Part shown: in pieces, positions 57,089 to 64,000 of the stretch
Position numbering within the stretch: the first letter of the stretch is position 1
Layout: each line of letters begins with the position of its first letter
Source: Acinetobacter haemolyticus CIP 64.3 = MTCC 9819
GTDB taxonomy: Bacteria > Pseudomonadota > Gammaproteobacteria > Pseudomonadales > Moraxellaceae
Direction: 5' to 3'
DNA: 64,000 bases
Assembly (NCBI RefSeq): GCF_000369065.1
Contig: NZ_KB849803.1
Location: 1 to 64,000, forward strand
The notes under the pieces: generated by a model
What the model saw: the letters and a program-made list of their open reading frames with translations, nothing else
Databases searched by the model: none
What the model was told of the DNA's origin: nothing
Made by a program: the position numbers and the translations under genes

Positions 57089-57739
57089 TTAGGCTTTGAT
57101 TTCGGCAAATACCCAAGGACGCGCTTGTTTTGCTTTAGCTTCATATGCATGAATCTCATCAGCAACCTGCAAAGTTAAACCAATATCGTCCAAACCATTC
57201 AATAAACAATGTTTACGGAATGGATCAACTTCAAATTTGAATGCATCACCTTTTGGCGTACGCACTTCTTGTGCCTCCAAATCAATGGTGAGTTGATAGC
57301 CTTCGACTTCAGCACATTCTTTAAATAATTGATCAACAATCTCTTCAGACAAGATCACAGGTAACATACCGTTTTTAAAACAGTTGTTAAAGAAAATATC
57401 TGCAAAGCTTGGCGCAATCACAGTACGGAAACCATACTCGTTTAACGCCCAAGGTGCATGTTCCCGACTTGAACCACAACCGAAGTTGGTACGTGCCAAT
57501 AAAATCGTTGAACCTTGATAACGTGGTTTATTTAAAACGAAATCTGGATTTTTCGGACGCTTACTAATATCCTGCCCTAAATAACCTTCATCCAAATAAC
57601 GCAATTCATCAAATAAGTTGTCGCCAAAGCCAGTACGCTTAATTGATTTCAAAAACTGTTTTGGGATAATTAAGTCTGTATCGACATTGGCACGATCTAA
57701 AGGTGCAACAATACCTTGTTCTACAGTGTATTTTTCCAT
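57089..57739 (-). CDS. leuD: 3-isopropylmalate dehydratase small subunit
   Basis: Small subunit of the aconitase-type isomerase that converts 2- to 3-isopropylmalate. 216 residues: [17 protein letters not shown], then the swivel-domain motif [14 protein letters not shown] and [18 protein letters not shown]. An AAAGGAG site precedes the ATG. It is 12 bases after leuC, as partners usually are. Confidence 0.97.
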   Translation of the reverse strand: MEKYTVEQGIVAPLDRANVDTDLIIPKQFLKSIKRTGFGDNLFDELRYLDEGYLGQDISKRPKNPDFVLNKPRYQGSTILLARTNFGCGSSREHAPWALNEYGFRTVIAPSFADIFFNNCFKNGMLPVILSEEIVDQLFKECAEVEGYQLTIDLEAQEVRTPKGDAFKFEVDPFRKHCLLNGLDDIGLTLQVADEIHAYEAKAKQARPWVFAEIKA

Positions 57740-57751
57740 GGTTTAGCTCCT

Positions 57752-59170
57752 TTAGAATGAACGAACATCAACAAAATGACCTGCAATTGCTGCCGCTGCT
57801 GCCATTGCTGGACTAACCAAATGTGTACGTCCGCCATTACCTTGACGACCTTCAAAATTACGATTTGAAGTCGATGCACAATGCTCACCTGGTTGCAATT
57901 TATCAGCATTCATCGCTAAGCACATTGAGCAACCTGGTTCACGCCATTCAAAACCGGCTTCCAAGAAAATCTGATCTAAACCTTCTTGTTCTGCTTGTTG
58001 TTTAACTAAGCCCGACCCCGGAACAATCATCGCCTGTTTAATGCTAGCAGCAACTTTACGACCTTTGACAACTTCAGCAGCCGCACGAATATCTTCGATA
58101 CGTGAGTTTGTACAAGAACCAATAAACACTCGATCTAATTGGATATCTGCCAAAGCTTGACCTGCATTTAAGCCCATATATTGGTATGCGCGTGTCCAGT
58201 CATTGCGTTGTACATCATCTTTGGCTTGTTCTAATGTCGGAACAGCCTGTGAAACAGGAATCACCATTTCTGGAGAAGTTCCCCATGATACTTGTGGTTC
58301 AATCTCGGCACCATTTAACACCACGACTGCATCAAACTCAGCATCTTCATCCGAATGTAACGTATTCCAATATTCTACTGCTTGATCCCACTGTTCACCT
58401 TTAGGTGCATAATTACGATCTTTCACATAAGCAATAGTTTTATCATCGACAGCAACCATACCAACGCGTGCGCCAGCCTCGATCGCCATATTACAAACCG
58501 TCATACGACCTTCAATCGACATATCACGGAACACTTGTCCACCAAATTCGATGGCATAGCCTGTGCCACCCGCTGTACCGATTTTACCAATGATGGCTAA
58601 AACCACATCTTTCGATGTCACACCTTTGCCTAAGACACCATCAACGCGAACAAGCATATTCTTCGATTTTTTCTGTACCAAGCATTGTGTCGCTAATACA
58701 TGCTCAACTTCAGATGTCCCAATACCATGCGCTAAACAACCGAAAGCACCATGCGTTGCCGTATGCGAATCACCACATACCACCGTCATCCCAGGTAATG
58801 TTAAACCTTGTTCTGGTCCAACCACATGCGCGATCCCTTGACGGATATCATTAATACCAAATTCAACGATATTAAAGGTCTTACAGTTATCATCTAAGGT
58901 TTGAACTTGGATACGAGAAGTATCATCTTCAATCCCTGCAATGCCTTGTTCACGCTCTTTTTTAGAGGTCGGTACATTGTGGTCAGGTGTTGCGACATTG
59001 GCACTTAAACGCCATGGTTGACGTCCTGCAAGCTGTAAACCCTCAAATGCTTGTGGACTAGTCACTTCATGTAATAAATGACGATCAATGTAAATTAAAC
59101 ACGATCCATCATCACGCTCAGTGACTAAATGGTCATCCCATAATTTGTCATACAATGTCTTGCCTGCCAT
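57752..59170 (-). CDS. leuC: 3-isopropylmalate dehydratase large subunit
   Basis: Fe-S subunit of the isopropylmalate isomerase. 472 residues; the three 4Fe-4S Cys are in GSCTNSR and [10 protein letters not shown], and [13 protein letters not shown] and [12 protein letters not shown] are conserved. The start is the ATG at 59170 ([12 protein letters not shown]), which matches known LeuC and has GGAGAG upstream; an open frame to 59197 adds nothing. Forms the holoenzyme with leuD just downstream. Confidence 0.97.
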   Translation of the reverse strand: MAGKTLYDKLWDDHLVTERDDGSCLIYIDRHLLHEVTSPQAFEGLQLAGRQPWRLSANVATPDHNVPTSKKEREQGIAGIEDDTSRIQVQTLDDNCKTFNIVEFGINDIRQGIAHVVGPEQGLTLPGMTVVCGDSHTATHGAFGCLAHGIGTSEVEHVLATQCLVQKKSKNMLVRVDGVLGKGVTSKDVVLAIIGKIGTAGGTGYAIEFGGQVFRDMSIEGRMTVCNMAIEAGARVGMVAVDDKTIAYVKDRNYAPKGEQWDQAVEYWNTLHSDEDAEFDAVVVLNGAEIEPQVSWGTSPEMVIPVSQAVPTLEQAKDDVQRNDWTRAYQYMGLNAGQALADIQLDRVFIGSCTNSRIEDIRAAAEVVKGRKVAASIKQAMIVPGSGLVKQQAEQEGLDQIFLEAGFEWREPGCSMCLAMNADKLQPGEHCASTSNRNFEGRQGNGGRTHLVSPAMAAAAAIAGHFVDVRSF

Positions 59171-59224
59171 GTCATCGCTCTCCATCGTGCTTGTCATAGG
59201 ACTGGGTATCTAAATCTTAAAATG

Positions 59225-59233
59225 ATTATAGCA
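59225..59233 (-). promoter_or_regulatory. Likely leuC promoter (extended -10)
   Basis: On the minus strand TGC followed by a perfect TATAAT (59225-59230), an extended -10 element 55 bases upstream of the leuC start. The -35 region is weak (TTAGAT at 17 bases). Confidence 0.5.
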
Positions 59234-59375
59234 ATGCTTTCACATAAATCTAATTTATCGTTTTTATAAATTAACAAACTTTTTGGAATGATTTCTTTTT
59301 TATAATAATATTCTCTTCAACCACGATTCATAAATTCAATCATCAGCAATTGAAATTTCTTTTTTACATTTTTAA

Positions 59376-59390
59376 TGATAATGATTATTA
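59376..59390 (+). promoter_or_regulatory. Fur box upstream of the DUF2061 gene
   Basis: TGATAAT G ATTATTA matches the 7-1-7 Fur consensus (TGATAATNATTATCA) at all but one of the defined positions. It lies 36-50 bases before the ATG of the DUF2061 gene, and also upstream of the divergent leuC. Confidence 0.75.
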
Positions 59391-59425
59391 TTTATATAAA
59401 TCTGGTTTAACAAGACGGTGGCAAC

Positions 59426-59644
59426 ATGGCTAATATCCAACAGTTTGTGATTAAAAATCAGCGAACTTTAAAAAAAACCTTAAGCTACTACTTCATGCAT
59501 ATCACAGTGGCCATGTTGGTCGCTTATGTAGTCACAGGAAATCTCATCATGGCGGTAACTTTGAGTTTACTTGAACCAACCGTACAAGCATTTGCCTATT
59601 TCTTCCATGAAAAAATTTGGAATAAAACAGAACAAAAAGCCTAA
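59426..59644 (+). CDS. DUF2061 domain-containing membrane protein
   Basis: A 72-residue protein with two short hydrophobic segments and the DUF2061 pattern: RTLKKTLSYYFMHITVAMLVAYVVTGNLIMAVTLSLLEPTVQAFAYFFHEKIW (read in parts). Function unknown; related proteins are short inner-membrane proteins. A good Fur box lies in its promoter region, so iron repression is likely. Single gene. Confidence 0.85.
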   Translation: MANIQQFVIKNQRTLKKTLSYYFMHITVAMLVAYVVTGNLIMAVTLSLLEPTVQAFAYFFHEKIWNKTEQKA

Positions 59645-59768
59645 CTTTTAATTATACATATATAGCTTAAACTATCTTCGTTCACCGCTTTTGCCTAAAA
59701 TAGTTTGCTGTATATGCATAGCCATCAAAAATAAACATCTAAATTTTAATGATTTTCGAGCCTAAATT

Positions 59769-60626
59769 ATGAATCTTGCCGCCTTTGAAGCGTTTGTTAA
59801 AGTTATGGAAACAAGTTCAATTTCAATTGCTGCTGAACAGCTTTTCATTACTCAACCAGCGGTCACTAAACGAATTCATAGTTTAGAGGATTATTTTGGC
59901 GTCAAACTATTTGAATCGGCTGGTCGAGGAATTCAGCCTACTCATGCTGCTCACTCATTATTACCCAAAGTCAAAACATGGTTAAACGAACTCGGTGAGA
60001 TTCATCATACATTGAGCCATGAGCAAGCCCAAGTTCAGGGTCGCCTCAAGATCGGTACCAGCCATCATATTGGCCTGCATCATCTTGCCGAACCATTAAA
60101 AAAGTTTGTGCAACATTATCCCAAAGTCACTTTAGATGTTCATTTTGTTGATTCTGAACAGGCTCATGAACAAGTACTGGCTGGAGAGTTGGAGCTGGCA
60201 TTTCTGACCTTGCCGCCTGTCGGCGATGATCGTCTTAATTATGTCACGATCTGGGAAGATCCTTTGGTTTTCGTCTCCGCACCATTTCATCCACTGGCTC
60301 AACAACATGATCTTCAACTTGAGGATTTGATTGCCTATCCGAGCTTATTACCTGCGGCACATACCTATACCAGCCAAATCACGTTGGCTGAGTTTGAGAA
60401 AAAAGGATTAAAGCCCAGAATTACCATGAGCAATAATCCTTTAGAGTCCATCAGAATGCTGGTTTCGATCGGTTTAGGTTGGTCAGTCTTGCCAAAAACT
60501 CTACTCAATCATGAGCTCACCCGCTTAGATTTAAACCTAAACATGAATCGTCAGCTAGGCATGGTTTGGCATCCAGCACGAATTCAATCTAAAGCGGCTG
60601 AGGAACTGATCCAAATGATGACTTAA
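59769..60626 (+). CDS. LysR family transcriptional regulator
   Basis: A 285-residue regulator. The N-terminal helix-turn-helix FVKVMETSSISIAAEQLFITQPAVTKRIHSLEDYFGVKLFE (in parts) is typical and the C-terminal substrate-binding domain follows (LKIGTSHHIGLHHLAEPLKKF, VRSIGLGWSVLP-like IRMLVSIGLGWSVLPK). Its target is unknown; it is not adjacent to a divergent operon, as LysR genes often are. Its end overlaps the convergent HAD gene by 4 bases. Confidence 0.9.
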   Translation: MNLAAFEAFVKVMETSSISIAAEQLFITQPAVTKRIHSLEDYFGVKLFESAGRGIQPTHAAHSLLPKVKTWLNELGEIHHTLSHEQAQVQGRLKIGTSHHIGLHHLAEPLKKFVQHYPKVTLDVHFVDSEQAHEQVLAGELELAFLTLPPVGDDRLNYVTIWEDPLVFVSAPFHPLAQQHDLQLEDLIAYPSLLPAAHTYTSQITLAEFEKKGLKPRITMSNNPLESIRMLVSIGLGWSVLPKTLLNHELTRLDLNLNMNRQLGMVWHPARIQSKAAEELIQMMT

Positions 60627-61285
60627 ATTGACCAGTCCTGAATGTCCCATTGTTGTTCTTGTGCAAGTTTTTCCAAACGATCATCTGGATTTACCGCAAT
60701 GGCATGGGTCGCATATTCAAGTAAGAACCGATCGTTGATTGAATCGGAATAGGCCCAAGACTCACTCACCGTACGTCCTGCTAACCATTGATCTAAACGC
60801 GCAAGCTTTCCTTTTTGATAACATGGAATTCCAGTCACCTTGCCGGTGTATTTGCCGTCGGTTATTTCTGCATTGGTCGCAATAATTTCAGTAATACCAA
60901 ATTCACGGAAAATTGGTGCCGTAATAAAGTCACTGGTCGCGGTAATTCCCACAATCGCATGTCCCAGATCTTGATGTTTTTTAATGGCATCAAAACCTTT
61001 GGGGCGCATTTTAGGGCGAATAACTTTTTGCATAAACAACTGATGAAGATCAGTTAAGTAGTTATTGTCATGCTTAGTTAAAAACTCAAAAACAAACTCG
61101 TTATAAGCAATCGGATCCAGTTGCCCTGCTTTGTAATCTTCATAAAATTTATCGTTCATTTGACGATGATGAACTGGATCAACTAAACCTTCATTGACCA
61201 AAAATTCACCCCACGAATGGTCAGAATCGGTATTTAACAGGGTGTGATCTAAATCAAACAAAGCCAATTTCATATAAATGCTCAT
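60623..61285 (-). CDS. HAD family hydrolase (SerB-like, HAD-IB)
   Basis: A 220-residue phosphatase of the haloacid dehalogenase superfamily. Motif I is FDLDHTLL (nucleophile Asp), motif II ITATSDFIT, motif III with GKLARLDQWL and motif IV YSDSINDRFLLEY. The arrangement is that of HAD-IB phosphatases close to phosphoserine or phosphatidylglycerophosphate phosphatases; substrate not certain. The start may be the ATG at 61285 or 61273 (MKLALFDLD). Convergent with the LysR gene and divergent from rppH, the typical place in Acinetobacter. Confidence 0.85.
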   Translation of the reverse strand: MSIYMKLALFDLDHTLLNTDSDHSWGEFLVNEGLVDPVHHRQMNDKFYEDYKAGQLDPIAYNEFVFEFLTKHDNNYLTDLHQLFMQKVIRPKMRPKGFDAIKKHQDLGHAIVGITATSDFITAPIFREFGITEIIATNAEITDGKYTGKVTGIPCYQKGKLARLDQWLAGRTVSESWAYSDSINDRFLLEYATHAIAVNPDDRLEKLAQEQQWDIQDWSI

Positions 61286-61457
61286 TTAAATGCAAATTAA
61301 AGAAAAAAAACGTAAATCTATTTCCGTAAGTCACTAAAAATTCGTTAAGATCATAGCAATTTTAAACATTTTACTTTGATCTTTTACGAGTTGGACGTGC
61401 AAGCGTGACTGTCCCCGAGATCAAAGTCAACGATATAGACAAAATTTAGGTAGCCAA

Positions 61458-61934
61458 ATGATCGACTCAGAAGGTTTCCGACCCAACGTCGGGATCATTT
61501 TGGCAAACGATGACGGACACGTCTTATGGGCAAAACGCATTGGTCACAATGCTTGGCAATTTCCACAAGGAGGAATCCAGTTTGGAGAAACCCCTGAACA
61601 GGCACTTTATCGTGAACTGAGAGAAGAAGTCGGTTTATTGCCCGAACACGTCCAAATTATAGCGCAAACAAAAGGTTGGCTGCGTTATCGTTTGCCACAT
61701 CGGTACATTCGGTCAGATTCAGATCCGGTATGTATTGGACAAAAGCAAAAGTGGTTTTTACTGAAGCTGACGGCATCGCCACATCATATTCAGTTAAACC
61801 TCTCTGACCCACCCGAATTCGACGAATGGCAATGGGTGAGTTATTGGTATCCTTTGGGTCAAGTGGTCAACTTCAAACGTGATGTTTACCGCAAGGCCAT
61901 GATGGAGTTGTGTTTACAATTACCTCAGCGTTAA
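61458..61934 (+). CDS. rppH: RNA pyrophosphohydrolase
   Basis: Removes pyrophosphate from the 5' end of mRNA and triggers RNase E decay. 158 residues with the Nudix box [23 protein letters not shown] (GX5EX7REUXEEXGU; read in parts) and the RppH start [15 protein letters not shown]. ptsP follows 91 bases later, the same order as in E. coli and Pseudomonas. Confidence 0.96.
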   Translation: MIDSEGFRPNVGIILANDDGHVLWAKRIGHNAWQFPQGGIQFGETPEQALYRELREEVGLLPEHVQIIAQTKGWLRYRLPHRYIRSDSDPVCIGQKQKWFLLKLTASPHHIQLNLSDPPEFDEWQWVSYWYPLGQVVNFKRDVYRKAMMELCLQLPQR

Positions 61935-62025
61935 ACGTTAATAAATCATTACTTTAAGCAATGATTTTTGACAAGAGAGCTGTTATAACTAAGCAATAAC
62001 GATTTATAAATTGGAGTAAACATCC

Positions 62026-64000
62026 ATGTCAAACATGCAACTCGACACCCTTAGACGCATTGTCCAAGAAATTAATGCGTCCGTCAGTTTGCATGATTCT
62101 TTGGACATTATGGTCAACCATGTTGCAGAAGCAATGGATGTGGATGTGTGCTCGATTTATTTACTGGATGAGCGTAATAAACGTTATGTTCTAATGGCCT
62201 CTAAAGGTCTAAATCCAGAATCTGTTGGTCAAGTTGCATTAAATGTAGGTGAAGGACTTGTTGGCTTAGTCGGTCAACGCGAAGAAATCGTCAACCTAGA
62301 CAATGCACCGAAACATGATCGTTTTGCTTATTTACCCGAAACAGGTGAAGAGTTATTTAACTCCTTCCTCGGCGTTCCCGTCATGTACCGTCGTAAGGTA
62401 ATGGGCGTTCTCGTTGTACAAAAGAAAGAGCCCCAAGACTTTAGTGAAGCGGCTGAATCTTTTCTCGTTACGCTTTGTGCACAGCTCTCAGGTGTTATTG
62501 CCCATGCGCATGCGGTGGGAAATATTGATGTATTCCGTAAACCAAGTAATGGACCTAGCTACAAAACCTTTCAAGGCGTATCAGGTGCTGGGGGAATTGC
62601 CTTAGGACGTGCTATCGTATTGTATCCACCCGCAGATCTCACTGCGATTCCAGATCGTGAGGCTGATGATATCAGTGAAGAGCTGGAACTCTTGGATCAA
62701 GCAATCGTTGCTGTTCGCGCAGAAATCCAATCACTTGATGAAAAGATGCAAGATTCATTGATGTCGGAAGAACGAGCACTGTTTAGTGTGTTCTTACGAA
62801 TGCTAGATGAAAATGCACTTCCAAGTGAGATCAAAGATCATATTCGTGATGGTAGCTGGGCACAAGGTGCCGTACGAAAAGTCATCGACAAGCACTCTGC
62901 TCTATTTGCACAAATGGAAGATGATTATTTGCGTGAACGCGTATCTGATCTAAAAGATCTAGGCCGTCGAATCCTCGCTTGTTTACAAGAAAACGATACA
63001 AGTCATCGAGAGTTGAGTCCAGATAGTATCCTGATCGGCGAAGAAATCAGTACTGCTGCATTAGTTGAACTACCTGTTGACAATATAGCGGCGATTGTAA
63101 CCTCAGAAGGTGCTGCCAATTCACATATGGTGATTGTTGCACGTGCGTTGGGTATTCCAACCGTTGTCGGGGTGACTGAATTACCGATTACAACACTTGA
63201 TGACATTGAGATGATTGTCGATGCTTATCAAGGACGTATCTTCGTTAATCCACCACGACGTTTACGTCAACGCTATAAAGAAGTCCAAAAAGAAGAAGAA
63301 CAAATTGCGAAAGATTTAAAACAATACGAAACCAAAGATGCGATTACCCCAGATGGCGTTGCGATTCCGCTATTTGTAAATACGGGTTTAATGATTGATG
63401 TAGTTCGTGGCGTGCAACGTGGTGCAAAAGGCGTTGGTTTATACCGTAGTGAAATCCCGTTCATGCTCCGTGATCGCTTTCCTGGTGAAGAAGAGCAACG
63501 AGCAATATATCGTCAACAGCTCAGCCATTTTGCCAATAAGCCTGTCACCATGCGAACTCTCGACATTGGTGCAGATAAGGACCTACCATACTTTAGCATT
63601 GAAGAAGAAAACTCCGCTTTAGGTTGGCGTGGTCTGCGTTTTACACTCGACCACCCAGAAATTTTCTCAGCTCAAATTCGGGCAATGCTAAAGGCAAGTA
63701 TTGGTCTAAACAATCTACACATCCTCTTGCCGATGGTGACCAGTGTCAGTGAGGTTGAGGAAGTTCTGTATTTATTGGAACGTGACTGGATTGCAGTTCA
63801 AGAAGAAGAACAAGTCAAAATCAATAAACCTAAAATTGGGATTATGGTTGAAGTCCCAAGTGTACTCTTTCAAATTGATGAGTTTGCAGAATTAGTCGAT
63901 TTTTTCTCTGTGGGTTCAAACGATTTAACTCAATATTTACTCGCTGTTGATCGTAACAATCCTCATGTTGCCAACGTTTATTCACATTATCACCCATCAG
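62026..64000 (+). CDS. ptsP: PEP-protein phosphotransferase PtsP (EI-Ntr), partial
   Basis: Start of the first enzyme of the nitrogen phosphotransferase system; runs off the right edge after 658 codons (full length is about 760). Order: GAF domain (residues about 1-160, DSLDIMVNHVAEAMDVDVCSIYLL), PEP-utilising N-terminal region, the phospho-histidine domain with SHMVIVARALGIPTVVG (His367), and part of the PEP-binding TIM barrel (SVGSNDLTQYLLAVDRNN). A GGAG site lies 8 bases upstream of the ATG. It phosphorylates NPr and senses glutamine and 2-oxoglutarate in relatives. Confidence 0.93.
   Translation, partial: MSNMQLDTLRRIVQEINASVSLHDSLDIMVNHVAEAMDVDVCSIYLLDERNKRYVLMASKGLNPESVGQVALNVGEGLVGLVGQREEIVNLDNAPKHDRFAYLPETGEELFNSFLGVPVMYRRKVMGVLVVQKKEPQDFSEAAESFLVTLCAQLSGVIAHAHAVGNIDVFRKPSNGPSYKTFQGVSGAGGIALGRAIVLYPPADLTAIPDREADDISEELELLDQAIVAVRAEIQSLDEKMQDSLMSEERALFSVFLRMLDENALPSEIKDHIRDGSWAQGAVRKVIDKHSALFAQMEDDYLRERVSDLKDLGRRILACLQENDTSHRELSPDSILIGEEISTAALVELPVDNIAAIVTSEGAANSHMVIVARALGIPTVVGVTELPITTLDDIEMIVDAYQGRIFVNPPRRLRQRYKEVQKEEEQIAKDLKQYETKDAITPDGVAIPLFVNTGLMIDVVRGVQRGAKGVGLYRSEIPFMLRDRFPGEEEQRAIYRQQLSHFANKPVTMRTLDIGADKDLPYFSIEEENSALGWRGLRFTLDHPEIFSAQIRAMLKASIGLNNLHILLPMVTSVSEVEEVLYLLERDWIAVQEEEQVKINKPKIGIMVEVPSVLFQIDEFAELVDFFSVGSNDLTQYLLAVDRNNPHVANVYSHYHPS

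Overview
The window is a stretch of chromosome from a gammaproteobacterium of the genus Acinetobacter (Moraxellaceae). The sequence is AT-rich. It carries an IS30-family element whose length and ends fit ISAba125 as I remember it, several gene families typical of Acinetobacter (DUF6670-like, DUF2789, DUF6586, DUF2061), and neighbour sets usual for the group (miaB-phoH-ybeY, thyA-folA, rppH-ptsP, leuC-leuD-leuB). I cannot name the species. Nearly all of it looks like core genome: about 66 protein genes, no tRNA, no CRISPR array, no prophage, and one insertion sequence.

Left part (1-13.4 kb): two strong-looking promoters at the left edge fire leftwards out of the window and suggest an rRNA operon just outside. 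Then come pssA, rlmJ, a 2OG-Fe(II) oxygenase, malate dehydrogenase, a degenerate RNase T2-like gene with ISAba125 inserted at its 5' end, a soluble lytic transglycosylase, and the miaB-phoH-ybeY-ABM cluster.

13.4-26 kb: an iron-uptake block (Fur-box-controlled TonB-dependent receptor plus an unusual coiled-coil TonB-like protein), an envelope protein of the DUF3108 family, xpt, thyA-folA with a DUF4105 membrane protein, a META lipoprotein, msrA, and a complete tonB-exbB-exbD operon. 26-42 kb: purU, a TetR regulator divergent from an aldehyde dehydrogenase, rpmB-rpmG (L28, L33), a YbaL-type cation/proton antiporter, a UvrD-like helicase, HdeD, a secreted HExxHxxGxxD protein, topA, and an HxlR regulator divergent from a quinone-reductase-like dehydrogenase.

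42-64 kb: the ABC-F ATPase uup, an LpxL-type acyltransferase, a membrane-anchored EEP-family hydrolase, asd, a FimV split into two adjacent genes, asparaginase, truA, an AraC regulator, infA, the leucine genes (leuC, leuD, a lipoprotein, leuB), a small DUF2061 protein behind a near-perfect Fur box, a LysR regulator, a HAD phosphatase, rppH, and ptsP, which runs off the right end.

I found no clear new multi-gene system. The best leads are: the RNase T2 homologue that lacks both catalytic histidines and whose start has been rewired by ISAba125 (3-bp CTT duplication, 1087 bp); the two-gene FimV with an in-frame GCAACT microsatellite; the Fur-controlled DUF2061 protein; the TonB variant with a coiled coil; a secreted metzincin-like protein; and a cryptic small reading frame that ends just before an orphan terminator at about 45.7 kb.
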